From Actinomortierella ambigua (taxonomy: Eukaryota; Mortierellomycota; Mortierellomycetes; Mortierellales; Mortierellaceae): 52,526 bases of DNA. The first letter of the stretch is position 1. Each line of letters begins with the position of its first letter. The DNA lies in assembly GCA_016098155.1 (NCBI GenBank), contig JAAAJB010000217.1:1-52526 (forward strand), given 5' to 3'. The notes beneath the pieces were generated by a model. It searched no databases. It was not told the DNA's origin and worked only from the letters and a program-made list of their open reading frames with translations. Position numbers and translations under genes: made by a program. Positions 32,758 through 47,067 of the stretch are shown one piece after another.

Positions 32758-34358
32758 CTTGTGCTGGAAATTAACTGTCTCTGAGCGACTGATGCTTCTA
32801 GGGGGAAAAGGCGATGATGTCAAGGTTGGAGAGGAGCAAAAGGGAGAATCCTTGTCCAACGTCGTGAAGTAGGCGAGCTGGAAAAGCAATGCTGAGTGTC
32901 TAAAAAATAAAGTGGAGATCTGACATGGACACACCAGCAGGCAGTGGATTGTGACTGGCATACTGCGAGAAACGAAAAATACACTCACTGGGCACCGAAG
33001 GCAAAGTTTGCCCAAGATACCAGGCATGGATTGGAGCGCATGGACCTTTGTATCGAACATTGTACATGTCCCATAGCCAGATCCCTGACGTACTTGCTTT
33101 CGCGGCTCACTGTATCCGGAGCAGAGTTGTGGCGGACCGTCAGATGTATTGGATAAGAGCAGGTGTCACTCCATGGTTGTGTACTAGAACATGGAAAAGC
33201 GGCGTACACATGCCCTTAATAACTGTAATTTCAAGCTACTACTACTACGAAGACCGCAAATGATGTTGGCAGCATTTATGGAATGTATGTGCGTCCTGTG
33301 GATCAGCGAGAGAAAATCGGTAGGTGGCAGAGTCCGATCCCACGCGAAACTCTTCAGATCAATGCTTGCAACGATGCGAATAGGCTCAGATTGCGACACG
33401 ATCTACGGGCGTTAACGGCTGAGCTGCACGCGTGATATGAAAGAGTATTCCCCTTTTCATCTTCACCCTAGAGATGCCGCACAATTTTTTCTGCTTCTAT
33501 TTTGATCCAGAAATGAGCCTTCGGCTTCCTTTTCTTCTTCCTTTTCCTCTTTCTCTGTTGGCATGAAATATAGGAGAGGTGCAATATTGCAAACGTGTGG
33601 GTGTGGTTGGTTATATTATCAAAATCTGACACATGGTGCTGTGCAACATCCCCATTCCTCCAAGCTCTTCAACAGCCCCATGAAGAGTGAGCACGGACAC
33701 AACTGGGCTGTCTCTTCCCTTTCAAAGCAACCCAGTCAAAGTCGAGACCTTCAGGAAAGGGTCCTTGCCATCAAAACGCATGCGAGAAGACTGGGTCCGC
33801 CTAGATTCGAATAGGAAGAAGCCATACTTTAAAACCCTATACCTACTCCCCATCCCCCCTTGGGTGAGAGCCTAGCACATAGTTTTCACTCTACCTAGGC
33901 ACTCTCTCCCTTTTTCATTCCTCAGCGACCTCGATGGGTCACGCCGAGCACACTTCCCACAAGAGCAGATTTTAAGGGGGTGAAAGGTGAGCAAGAAGAG
34001 GGTCTAGCCGATGAATATGCACCAGAGTGGGCAAGAAACCACAGAGGTAACTGGAACAGTGAGAAAAAAAATATATACAGCCCGGGAGGAAACAGATGAG
34101 CCAAAATCCACCGTCGCAATAGCAACAGGTGTCCCTCCTCCCCCCTCTTCAATGATGGCAAAACATGACTAGGCTGAACATAGATGGAAAAAGAAAGCAA
34201 TATATGTTATAAAACTTCTGCGAAGAAAAAACTATGGTACAGATGTGTCAAGGGGGATGGGGGAACAGAATGTGATACATAACACTAAAAAAAAGTGTGA
34301 ACAAAGAGTGAGAAACAGAAGAAGAAAAGGGCGCAAAGTAACAGGAATATGTGCTTCT
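32758..34358. other. Intergenic, ABCF3 upstream / Igo1 downstream
   Basis: About 1.6 kb. It contains the leader and promoter of the ABCF3 gene and the 3' flank of the endosulfine gene. Short frames in it have no recognisable features. Confidence 0.5.
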
Positions 34359-35494
34359 TCAAAGGGTCCGCATCTGTTCAACATCATTCTGCTGCATAGC
34401 CAGGTTGGACAGCGAACCGCGTCGGTGAGGGATCGAGCCTTGGAGGGTATTGGTTGGGATGGAGTGAGGGATGCTCTCTGGCTGTGGGTGCTCAGATCCT
34501 ACCGTGACATTCTTGCCTGCCAGAGACAATGCATAGTCGCCCGAGTCGAAGTACTTCCGCTCCTGCAGGGTGCATATGGAAGAAAGGAGGTGACAAAAGA
34601 AGGAAAGAGTCAGTGCCCAAAGTACAGTAACATACAGCTAGAAGAGCTCTCCATCAAAAGCCGATGTGTGAATGTGGTGTATGTGTGGGTGTCGTGTGTC
34701 TGTAGATAAAAACGGAAAAAACCAGGGGGAGAAAAAAAAAGGTCCAGTGGGCACTGGACTCGTCGAACATCCAAAGACAAGTGAGATGAGAAAAAAAATA
34801 GGGAGCAAAAGGGAGGGGGTCGCGGGAGCCCTGGTGAAAGCTGAACTGCCTCATGTAGCTTTTTTTTTGATAGGATCACCGACAGGAAGGGATGTTGGTA
34901 GTGGAAAGAGGGGTTGTCACACATGGACACATACACATAGACACAGAGAAAATGCCATCTATTTTCCCTCTGGCCTTTGTGCTATCATAATCCAACATGA
35001 GGTGGGGGTGTCCAGCGGACATGTCTATCGGCGACAGAATGCGATGGCATGTCCATCTTGGGTAGGCCTTTTGGGGGAGTGGGAGATAGAGTTGCGAGGT
35101 CTGCTTCGGCATGGCTGTTTTCAGGCAAGTCTTGCCTCTCACAAAGGTCGTGGCCAAAATTGAAAAATGAGAAACACGACAGTACCACCAATGAATTGGT
35201 TGATGGGACACCCGCCAACAAAAAAGGACACCTGGTCGAGGTGGAAATCCACACACCGAAACACAACGAGAGAGTAAGAGAGATGAAAGAGAGAGCCAGA
35301 AGATAGAGAGAGAGGAAACTAACCTGATGGCTCATCAGCGTCTTGGAAAAGATAGGCAGGTTGCCATACTTTTGCTGCAGGCGAGCTTGCTGCTCGGCCA
35401 TGACGTTGTCTGAGCGCGGGTTGCTCGCTGGAGGACTGGTGGATGTAGTGCCGTTGGGTGAGTGTGGAGGTTGAACTCTGGGCTGGGTGTACAT
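34359..35494 (-). CDS. IGO1: Endosulfine/Igo1-family phosphatase inhibitor
   Basis: When phosphorylated by Greatwall/Rim15 kinase, endosulfines inhibit PP2A-B55 and promote mitosis or quiescence. Model: complement(join(34359..34562,35324..35494)), 124 aa. The diagnostic motif KYFDSGDYALS begins five residues after the single intron; the Ser of FDSGDY is the Greatwall site. Upstream is KYGNLPIFSKTLMSHQERK, the usual family lead-in. The C-terminal HRRGSLSNL is a PKA-type site like that near the end of animal ENSA. The first 35 residues are Pro/Ser/Thr-rich. The start MYTQP is chosen as the first ATG after a probable AG acceptor; an upstream non-coding exon is possible. The intron is 761 bp, far longer than the window average. 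The leader (35500-36130) is CT-rich in the sense strand. Confidence 0.93.
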
Positions 35495-36618
35495 GACTGC
35501 TTCTAAATTCTTGTCCAACTTGCACTGCAAGAAAGAGAGGATGCGAATGGTATTGGGCACCAACAGTAGAGTTGTTTGTTTGTGAGAAGAAAAAAAAGTG
35601 TTGGTGAACTTGACAGACGAGGGGGTAATATTTCAAGAATGAGAGTGTGTGTTACTGAGAATGAAGAGGATGGCAAAGAAGGAGTGGAGGACAAAACAAG
35701 AGAGAGAGAGAGAAGTTGAAAATGCACTCTGGATCGAGAGAGAAAAGACAAAGAAAGGATCCGAACGGTGTTTGTGTGTGTATTCCCAGAGAGTGTGAGA
35801 GTGAGAGAAGAGTGAGAGAGAAAGAGAAAGAGAAGATGGGTCAGCCAAGAACAGAATACCAAATTTAAAGTGTTGAGGACATGGGGTGGTGGTGGGGGGT
35901 GTGGGCAGTGGGTAGAAGCTTTGTTGCCCCTTGAGAACAATGAGCGAAGTGAAGCGAGTGGGTTGGTGGAGAAGAGTGAGTGATGAGTGAGCGAGTGTTG
36001 AGCAAGTAAGCGAGTAAGAGGGGGGAGGGATGGATGGGTGATAGGGTGAGAAAACGAAAGCTCTTTTTTGTCCAACAGTTGGCTGCTTGCTCCAGCCAAT
36101 GCAAACAGTCTGAGTGGTCCCCCCCTCCAATTGTTCACCTGACTATGACCGATGTGTACGGTACGTGAGACTCGGACAGCCAATCCCACGGGTGCCCTCT
36201 GCTGGTGCGGGGACAGCTTGATCAGAGATCCCACCCAAAGGAGCGGAATGGCTCAGGTTCCGGATAGCCCGTTTCGCGTGGCTGGTTCCCCCCACTTCCT
36301 CCTCCTCCCCCCTTTTTTCTTGCTGTCGTCTACCTATCCCATCCTCCCCAGCCAGGTTCGCCCCTGCCACTTTCCTTCCATCCATCATCCTCTCCATCCT
36401 TTCTTTCCTTCCCTCCCTTTCTTCCCTTCTTTGCTCGCTCGTTCTTTCTTTCCTCCCTCCCCTTCCTTCCGCTTTGCCCTGCCCTTCTGCCGCCACCCCA
36501 AACGGAGAATTGACAAAACTGATAGGAAACAATCGCTCTGGAACCAGATCACACCGTTCGTCGCACGAACTATGAGTTAGGAATGTTCAACAAACATAAA
36601 AATAAAAGAGAAACTGGG
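35495..36618. other. Intergenic/leader, CT-rich, WSC 3' side to Igo1 5' side
   Basis: About 1.1 kb, strongly purine-rich on the plus strand (GAGAGAG and GAGTGAG tracts, 35690-36030), therefore pyrimidine-rich in the sense of the Igo1 gene. It probably contains that gene's long leader and promoter. The reading frames here are low-complexity Ser/Leu translations of the CT tracts. Confidence 0.5.
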
Positions 36619-37579
36619 CTACTGATATTCAAGAGTGGAGTCCATTGACTCGCGAGTATGCTGTCCGTGAACGCTCGAGTGCGAACCTCGGCGCAAGGGA
36701 AGATCGGCTGGAGGACGACTATGGATATGAGGATCGCTGCTTGGGTGAGTGTAAAAACCGTATCCGTCACCACCGTCATCCGGAGAGGGACAGTACTCGT
36801 ATCCGGCAGACACTTGCCCAGCAATGATTGCCTGAGGATTGTTGGAAGGTCGCTCTGTCATCATTGGTTCATGTAGGCCGTGGGAGACAAACTGGTGACG
36901 ATTGAAATGTCCTGGGGGTGGGGGGTAACTTGGTTGATGTAGGTGCATATTCTGCCGAGGGTGAAAGACCGGCGGAGGAGGCAAGGCTGTTGCCGGGGTC
37001 GGAGGAGGGATCGAACCATCCATGGACGACGACGCATGATGGTAGCCTGGCGTTAGCCGTGAATAATCGCCGTGCCGACGGACCGAGTGGTGCCGATGGT
37101 GATGTGCACCCTCATCGTCGCTGGTGCTACTATTGGTGAGGAGGGACGACGGCAGGGGCATGTTCTCCGACCAGGTTGCGTGGGCCTCAAGCTTCTGTCG
37201 GCGCCTTTTCTGGAACACCAATGCAACAGCAAACAAACCAGCAAGCCCAAGGATGGCCACGACGCTGGCCGCGATAGCGCCGGCACTTGATCCACCAGAG
37301 CCCTTGTCAGAAGTCGAGCCGTTGCCTTCTAGATGTGTGTTGTTGTTGGACAAAGGCGCAAACAAACAAAGAGAAATCAAAAAACAAGGTTCTGGTTAGA
37401 GCGGCCTGACCATGCGGGCGGTTGACGAATCGCATTCACTCTGCACCCCGCCCAACTCCACTCTTCCGTGCACGGTGCTCTTGATGACGAGCTTGTTGAG
37501 GGCACTGTAAACACCGTCTCACGTGCACTCTTGCCCTATCCTTTCCTCGAGCCCAAGCCTAGCACACAATAACCCTTTT

Positions 37580-37610
<31 letters not shown>

Positions 37611-38632
37611 TTGGTGACGTAGTTGGGTAAAGGCGCGGCTGATCACCGATTACCACGTCCCGATGGGAGCAGAAACGAATATTGAGGGTGTTGTGGGGTA
37701 TGGTGCGTGGGGATGGCATGGGATGAGGTGCCTTGGGGTAACTTGCTCTGCACTCTGGATTGAGCAATATCCTTATCAGCCTCCTTTGCCACACTCCCGA
37801 CCCCATCGCTGTGCTTGGCATTCTCTTGAAGTGGGTCACTGGTACTGATATTGCCGGTGGTGTTGGTGTTGCTGTTTTTATTGGTGGGAGTGGTGGGGGT
37901 GGCGGCAGACGTGTCGTTCTTCGATTCTCGACTACCTTGAGACGGCTCTGGAGAGGGAGTTCCGGACGCGAGCCCGCTCCCACCCTCATCTCCGTCTTCT
38001 CCCAAATGCATGCTCCCTTTGCTGCTCGATCCAGGCAACGTACCACCCGGCGAATCTGGTTGAAGTTCTTTGCCATCACCAGCGGCAAGACCACTGCTAC
38101 CTCCATGGCCCTCTTCGCCCATTCCAATTGCTCCCTTGTTCGTACCATCGCCATTCCCCGCGGCATTATTATTATTATTGCTGTTACTGTTGCTGTTGCC
38201 GTTGTTGTTATTGGTATTGGTATTGTTAGTTCCTCCGTTAGAGGGCGGTGAACTGGACGATGGAGGCGAAGAGCCAACAAGGAGCACATTGGCGATCGAC
38301 TTTACGGAGGCTGCTCCACATTTCTCAAAGGGGTATCCTAAGCAGGGCTTGTCGCACTTGGCGTCGTCAACTTTGTTGGAATCTTGCGGCTTTTGGTTGG
38401 AACAGAAGCAGGTTGATCCCTCTGTTGCCATCGCGTAGGCGAGATTGTTGGTGCGGCAAAATGCAGAGCATGCCCCTTGAGACATGTAGATATCCTGGTA
38501 CGTTTTGGTGTCTTTTCCCGAGCTATCGTCGGGCTGGTTCTGGTAACACCCAATGGCGATCTGTCCATGAACCAGGGTGAGTGGAAGACATAGTGTGGTT
38601 GATGTGACCAACAATGCTACTATAGGCCTCAT
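36619..38632 (-). CDS. WSC-domain cell-wall stress sensor
   Basis: Plasma-membrane mechanosensor of the cell-wall-integrity pathway, by family. Model: complement(join(36619..37328,37654..38632)), 562 aa. A signal peptide (MRPIVALLVTSTTLCLPLTLVHG) precedes a WSC domain at about 25-105 with eight cysteines (IGCYQN, ACSAFC, TCFC, KCDKPC, EKCG). A long Ser/Thr/Asn/Gly-rich stalk (about 115-340) with poly-Asn runs is likely heavily mannosylated. One membrane helix (AIAASVVAILGLAGLFAVAL, about 345-365) is followed by the stop-transfer QKRRRQK. The cytosolic tail (about 195 aa) is rich in His, Pro and Ser with HHHRHH and PPPP tracts. The 325-bp intron holds a CT microsatellite. Confidence 0.9.
37585..37611 (+). 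repeat. CT microsatellite in the WSC-gene intron
   Basis: Nearly pure (TC)n of about 27 bp on the plus strand, which is (GA)n in the sense of the transcript. It lies about 45 bp inside the intron from the donor. Confidence 0.9.
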
Positions 38633-38979
38633 CGTGATGAATGCTGTTGTTGGCGAAATCGATGGATGGGAAAAAAGGGTCGCAAAGATAAATAGTTGGT
38701 TGCTGAAAGGTCGGATGAATCTGTCGATATGGGAGGCTGGAGGGATCGGAACGCAGAGGCTTGTTGAAAAAGCGTGATGTGTCGCGAAGACGAAGGATGT
38801 GTGCCAGTGACGATGAAGGCAGTGGCGAAGGGCATGAAGTCTGGACTTTGTTGTTGCTTTAGTGTCTCACATGTAGGGTGGTGTACAGTGTAGCGATGGC
38901 AACAAGGCAAGGGGCCAGACAGGCAAAGGGAACCGGGAGGAGCGTGGGCGTTGGCGGACGGATCGGAGGAATGAAAACG

Positions 38980-39002
38980 AGAGAGAGAGAGAGAGAGAGA
39001 GA
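38980..39002 (+). repeat. GA microsatellite
   Basis: Pure (GA)n, about 11 units, 350 bp upstream of the WSC-sensor ATG; it reads CT in that gene's sense strand. Confidence 0.92.
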
Positions 39003-39492
39003 AGGTGAGAGAAGGTGAGGGTGCGAGCAGAAAGTCGGTGCGTTGGGTAGGAAAGCAAACGCTTAAAGGAAAATACGGAAACAGGTCAATGATTGGAGGT
39101 GGGTCATGGAGAAGAGGACAGACAGTAGATAGCAAAGACTGTGAAGCGGCGTGCCATGCTGATGATGGAGACAAGGGTCAGTGCAACTACCTGGAGGGAC
39201 GGGGGAATAGGAAGGTGAGGAGGAGCAATACACGAGGTGCATTGGAGTTGATGCGTTGGGATGGAACCAACTAGCTCGTCCAGGCAGGCAGCAGGTCCAA
39301 GCACTCAGTCCAGGATATCCACATCCCAAGCATAGAATCTTGTCACGTGAGCATCGCCTTTCTGCAGGGCTTGGTTCTTTCGCATCATCAGCGAATAGCG
39401 AGTGAGCGAGTAATAGGGGAAATGAGTTTGGGTAGGCTGGGGGCGGGGGGAAAAAGGGCTCGTACTCCATTCCATCAGACATTACTTCTTCG

Positions 39493-39494
<2 letters not shown>

Positions 39495-39532
<38 letters not shown>
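39495..39532 (+). repeat. CT microsatellite
   Basis: Pure (CT)n, about 19 units, 177 bp upstream of the SCAMP ATG and probably in its leader or core promoter. Confidence 0.95.
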
Positions 39533-39534
<2 letters not shown>

Positions 39535-39708
39535 ACTCCCCTTCTTCCCTTCTCCCTCTCTCACTCTCATTCCTCTCCACTCTACTGTGTTCCCAATCCA
39601 TTGCCTCTCCTCTCTTTACACCGAAAAAAAAACTCTTATTCTTGTTAACACCAAACGAAACACACACACACACACACCTACATCACACCCTTCCCCGCCA
39701 ACATCCCA

Positions 39709-41620
39709 ATGTCGTCCAAAAACCCTTTTGAGCATCCAGAATACAATGAGCGTAACCCGTTCTCTGATACAAACCAGATTCAGGCCGATGTGCCCTTGAC
39801 CGAGCACACAGACAAGGCTGAACTTGGACAGGACTATACCTCCTACACCCAGTACGACGATAGCCAGTCTTCATCCGTCTTTGACAACAATGCCTCTGGC
39901 CCTTCAGCCGCTGGAGCTGAGGACCCAAAGCTCGCTGCCAAGGCTGCAGAGCTGCGCCGTCGCGAAGAGGAGCTCGCGGCACGCGAACGTGAAATCCTCG
40001 CTGCCCAAGCAGAGGCTGACCGAGTACGGACACAGGGCAAAAACAACTTTCCCAAGTTTTACCCTCTCATCTACATGTATGTCCATGGGCGTGGCATCCA
40101 AGAAAAAAAAAAGTTTGCCGAGAGCTGAGATTGTGTTTCGTGTGGCCGTGCTAGGCAAACGATGTTCCCTCTAACGATCGCCATTCTTATTTTTTTTGTC
40201 TTCCCCTCCATAACAGGTCTATTCCTGCAGAGATCCCCAAAGCGCACCAGAGCACGGTGCTGTTCCTGTACAACCTGTGGCTGGCATTACTTGGCACGCT
40301 GGGCATCAACTTTCTGGCTTGTCTGCTCATGCTGATCGTCGGTATTCCAAACGGAGCCGCTGACCTGGGCGTGTCGCTCGGCTACTGCTTCACCATCACC
40401 CTCGCCTCCTTTCTACTGTGGTACCGCCCAGTGTACAATGCCTTTATGAAGGAAATGTCGCTTTACTACTGTAAGTTCCTGCTTCTGCTCGCTACCAACT
40501 ATCTTGACCCTTCGCCAAGCCCCGCCCTACACAATAAGAAAATAGAAATTGAAAGAAACCATGATCAAAAAAGAAACAAGGACAAAAATAGTTTGGGACA
40601 ATGACGACGATCGCTCGTGGACTTTCAACGACGATCTCTCCACTCAGCCACACTCGATCAGCCAACGAGGGAGCAGCATGCTGGGATCAGAGTGTCCATC
40701 CTTCTTTTCCCTTGCTCTCTGTCCTTGTCAGTGGGGTTTCCCCCTCGTTCTCCTTTGTTACTCTGCCCTGCTGGAACAACGTGGAGAATGAACAGGGCGG
40801 CAAGAAATTGAGAGCCGCTCTCTCTTTTTTTTCTGAGCTGGGGAAATTGCAAGGGACCTCACCCCTCGTGCCCCGTCACCCCCTTCCTTACCCCACCATC
40901 CCTTTTCAATATCGTAGCTAATCTACCAAAGGTACAAGGAACACAAACTAACTACCCCGTCTTTTGTTGTACCCCTTCTTAATTTCATAGACTTTTATTT
41001 CATCTTTAATGGCTTCCACATTGCCTTCGCCTTCTACATGGCACTCGGCTTCCCATCAACGTAGGTGACTCTCTCTGTTTCCAAGCGAGGGGTGCGCTAG
41101 GATCAACTTTATTGCTGCCGCGGATCGAGACATTTTCTGGGATCAATGGGAAGCACGCGCGGAGGAGCAGGATGATATAATGTCCTGACTTTGGGGACTC
41201 ACCCTGTTTTATTTTTATTCTTAACTGATATGGACTACAGGGGTTCCGCTGGATTGATCAACATGATTCAAGTATTCAACAACCATCACATCTTCCCGGG
41301 CATTTTGTGCATCATCGCCACGATTCTTTGGCTTATTCAGGGAACTGCTGGTCTCTGGATGTACCGGTAAGTTTATCTCCCTCTCGTGGTCTCTCTTTTT
41401 CTTGTCCAAAAGACAATGTTTGATACGTCGGATCATTCAGGTCGTAAAACTTTGTACTAAAACATTTTCATCCCGATTCAACACAAACAGCAAGGTGCAT
41501 ATTCACTACCAGGCCCAAGGACACACATTCAACCAGGCCAAGGCTCAAATCGCCAGCTCTGCTGTCAGGAACGAGGCTGTCCGCAACGCTGCGTGGAATG
41601 CTGCCACAAATCGAGTGTAA
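39709..41620 (+). CDS. Secretory carrier-associated membrane protein (SCAMP)
   Basis: Four-pass membrane protein of trans-Golgi and endosomal recycling vesicles. Model: join(39709..40076,40217..40470,40991..41060,41241..41366,41491..41620), 315 aa, all junctions in phase. The N-terminus has NPF repeats (KNPFEHPEYNERNPFSD), which bind EH-domain endocytic proteins. A heptad-like coiled coil follows (AAELRRREEELAAREREIL). The conserved lead-in NFPKFYPLIYM is next, with SIPAEIPKAHQ just before the first membrane helix. Four hydrophobic segments follow (LFLYNLWLALLG..., VSLGYCFTITLASFLLWYRPVYNAFM, FYFIFNGFHIAFAFYMALG and ILCIIATILWLIQGTAGLW). The region WYRPVYNAFMKE matches the cytosolic amphipathic 'CWYRPIYKAFR' signature of SCAMPs. 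A 520-bp intron follows exon 2. Confidence 0.93.
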
Positions 41621-41788
41621 AAATGCAAAAGCAAATAGAAAAAAAAAAAAATATATCAAGCAAAAATGAAGTAGATTTTTTTTGGGATGCGCAACTCGTG
41701 GCTGAGCAGCCCTCTTGTAAAAAGGCCATTGCATTTGCAGCCATCGTTCGACCTGTCTCATTTCAGCTTCCACTTCCAATTACACATC

Positions 41789-44022
<2,234 letters not shown>

Positions 44023-44162
44023 TGACTCGACTCTACAAAATAATATACGCTTTTCTCTTTTCTACAACATTGCTTGTGCCACCAACTGTGGTGGCGTACA
44101 AACTCTCTTTTAAACGAGCTCCTTTTTTTTCATTCCACACAACTTCACTCCATCGAATCACA

Positions 44163-47067
44163 ATGCCACGAGCAAAAGCATTTAGCGGCGCATTAAAAAA
44201 GAAACAGCTCCAAGAGAAACGAGCGCGACAGCAGCAGAAAGCTGAAGACCGTATTCAACAAGAGCGAGGACATGGTAAATGCAACCAAGGGTCGTTTCTT
44301 CATGCACCTCATTTCCCCCCCCACATAGAGCCTTGTTACCTCCCCCTTCCTTCATACACGAATACGATACGAGACATTGGCCATCTCTGACACAACCAAC
44401 CTGTTAAATTTTAGACCCTAGTGCCAGTGCCAGCACCAACGCGATATTTGGAGGTGGTCATGTCGTGAAAAACTTTTCAAAAGAGTTTAGGCCGGAGACT
44501 TCAGGCGCTCGATCAAAGGAGTCCAGCAACAACCGCCGCCGTCCCATTGGCCGTGAAGCTTCCAATCTACCCGAGGGCCAAAAGTAAGTGTTGTGTGTGT
44601 GTCTGTGTGTGTTCTCCTCCCTCCCCCTCACTCTCACGCATACGCAATCTTTATTGTCATTGTGCGAGCCCGCCCATCCTGCGCAAAAAGTCGCAGTACT
44701 TGTGGTCTTTGGAGCCAGTGGACTGACTACTGCGGGGGAAAATTTAGAATTTGGGAGGTCACGTTTGGGGGGGCTGCATTTGAAAGAGAAGGTCCGTTCT
44801 CACACCATGACCTTTGTCACACACGGATTTATTGTGATAGGCTACGCTCGGTATTTGTCCGTCGATCCCATGCCGAGATTGAAAAGTCACGACTTGAGAG
44901 CATGAAGCCCTTACACATGGTGCCGGAGGTATGTGAAGCAGCGAAGATGGGTTCACTCACTCAAATTCGCGTGAGCAGCTTTTGTGCGTCCCATCCAAAA
45001 AAAAAAAAGAAAGGCTGACAATATTACTTTTTTTTTTTCCTCCACCCTAAACCACCCAAACTCGCTGCTGGAATGATAGTCGGACCTCGAGGTGTCGTTT
45101 GAAGATTTTTTCCCAAAAGTGATCGACCTTCCAAAACGGCCGCAGTGGGATTACTCGATGTCGCGTGAGCAGGTCGAGAAGAACGAAAAAGCCATGTTTG
45201 AGGCCTGGATCGACAACATCTATGACAACTATCCGGCCGAAGAGCTTTCCTATTTTGAACACAATCTTGAAGTCTGGCGCCAGCTCTGGCGTGTCCTCGA
45301 GATCTCTGACATTATCATGATCATCGTCGACATTCGCCACCCGGTCATCCATTTTCCGCCAAGTCTCTACCGCTATGTCGTCGAGCAGCTCAAACGCAAA
45401 CTCGTCGTCGTCTTCAACAAGGTCGACCTCGTCGCAGAGTCCACCTTGTTTGCCTGGACCCACTACTTCCAGGAGCAGTTCCCCGAACTCCATATCGCCT
45501 CCTTCAGCTGCTACCCACGCGATCCCAACCTCATCAACGACGCCTCCACCTCCGCCATCGCTCGCAAAGTCAAGCGGCCTCGCAAACGCTTCTATAATGC
45601 CGTAGGCGTTCGTGAGGTCCTGTCCGCATGTCGCGATGTCGAACTATCCAAACATGGCGACCTGGTGGATTGGAACGGCTTAATTGCCGCGCATGATAAG
45701 AAAACGGCTGAAGAGGCAGACGAAGAGACGGACGACGATGATGACGAAGAAAGCGTGCATGGCGGCGATGAGGGCGAAGAGAGCAACTCATCCAAAGGGT
45801 CGTCATCACCCAGGGAAGATCAGGATCTTTGTAAGTGGATTGCATCGCGTTCGTTTTATGAGCTGTCTCTCCAATGGGCGACGAACGATTATACTTACAT
45901 TTTTTTGTCTTTTTTTGATCTGCGATTCGACAATAGCATCCAAGATGCAGGCAGTAGACCTAGACGAGGATGAACGAGCACCGCACAAGGATTTTATCAC
46001 GATCGGCCTTGTTGGTACGGATGATTACTTCACCTTTTCCCAAAAGGGGGTGCGACGGGCAGAGAAGACGTTGCGGAGGAAACTCGAACAGTTTTCTAAC
46101 ATTCCAAATCATTTTTTTATGTCCATGAATGCTACCACCATACCATCACAATAACCCGAAAAAAATAACAGGTCATCCAAATGTGGGCAAGAGCTCGTTA
46201 ATCAACAGCATCATGGGCCGAACAGTCGTCAGCACGAGCCGGACCCCTGGTCACACCAAACACTTCCAAACCATCTACCTGACCCACAACGTTCGTCTAT
46301 GCGACTCGCCCGGACTTGTCTTCCCCAGTCTGATCCCCAAATCCCTCCAGATCCTCTCTGGGATGTTCCCCGTGGCTCAAGTGCAAGAGCCGTACTCCGT
46401 TGTCGGCTTCCTCGCCGAACGAGTTCATGTGCCTCGCCTCTTGCGTCTCGACCCTCCGCCTCATTACGACATGGGACCCTTCCGCTGGTCGGCCTTTGCT
46501 ATCTGTGAGTCGTATGCGCTGCAGCGTGGCTTCCTGACGGCCAGGACCGGAACGCCGGACGTGTACCGCGCAGCCAATGCTATCCTACGCTTGTCCAACG
46601 ATGGCCGCATCCTGCTATCGTTCAAACCTCCGGGCTACTTTACGAGCACAAAGTATGAGAAGCTGCGTGTGGCCGCAGCTGATGCCTTGTTAGAAGAAGA
46701 GGAGGAAGTGGCGGCGGAGAAGGACGACGAGGAAGAGGGTGAATCGGGCCATGGTAGTGGAAAGAACCGTAAGCCGTCCAGAGGTGTTTACCATCAACAC
46801 ATGGATGATCGTAAGAGCCGCCGTCGTCGGACACGTAGCGGTGAGGAGGATGAGGAAGAAGAAGAGGAGGAGGAAGCTGCCCAAGTATCATACACAGACC
46901 TCGTCGGTGCCAAGAGGCCTGCCTTCCAGGTGAACAGCCGCGTTGGAGGCTTCTTTGGCCTCCTTGGAAATGATGATGGCGAAGAGGACGACGAGGAGCA
47001 ACACGAGGGCGCTGACCATGACGGTGACGATACCGAGAGTGATGGTGATGAACAAGAAGATAAATAA
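44163..47067 (+). CDS. GNL1: GNL1-type circularly permuted GTPase
   Basis: YlqF/YawG-family GTPase; relatives act in ribosome maturation. Model: join(44163..44274,44415..44583,44841..44928,45080..45830,45937..46014,46172..47067), 697 aa. It opens MPRAKAFSGALKKKQLQEKRARQ, the basic start of GNL1 proteins. The G motifs are in permuted order: G5-like SCYP and G4 NKVD (VVVFNKVDLV) come first, then G1 GHPNVGKSS, G2 region TRTPGHTKHFQT as SRTPGHTKHFQ, and G3 DSPGLVFP. The intron between exons 5 and 6 falls within the P-loop (GLVG/HPNVGKS). An acidic low-complexity insert (DEETDDDDDEES) lies between G4 and G1, and the C-terminal 130 residues are very acidic. GNL1 is preferred over Lsg1 because of the N-terminus and the YSVVGFLAERV...YDMGPFRWSA segment. 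Confidence 0.92.

Larger units (their letters stand above)
38633..39708. other. Divergent promoter region, WSC sensor / SCAMP
   Basis: About 1.08 kb shared by two divergent genes. It carries a (GA)n run near the WSC side (38980-39002) and a (CT)n run near the SCAMP side (39495-39532), so each is a CT tract in the sense of its own gene. A (CA)n run (39660-39677) lies 30 bp before the SCAMP ATG. No gene is supported inside. Confidence 0.6.

Noticed and set aside
35503..36234. A 243-residue Ser/Leu-rich minus frame upstream of Igo1
   Set aside because: It is mostly translation of CT/TCTC repeats in the leader; no domain, and composition follows the repeat.
45375..45795. Ser-rich frames overlapping GNL1 on both strands
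   Set aside because: They are shadows of the acidic GNL1 coding region.
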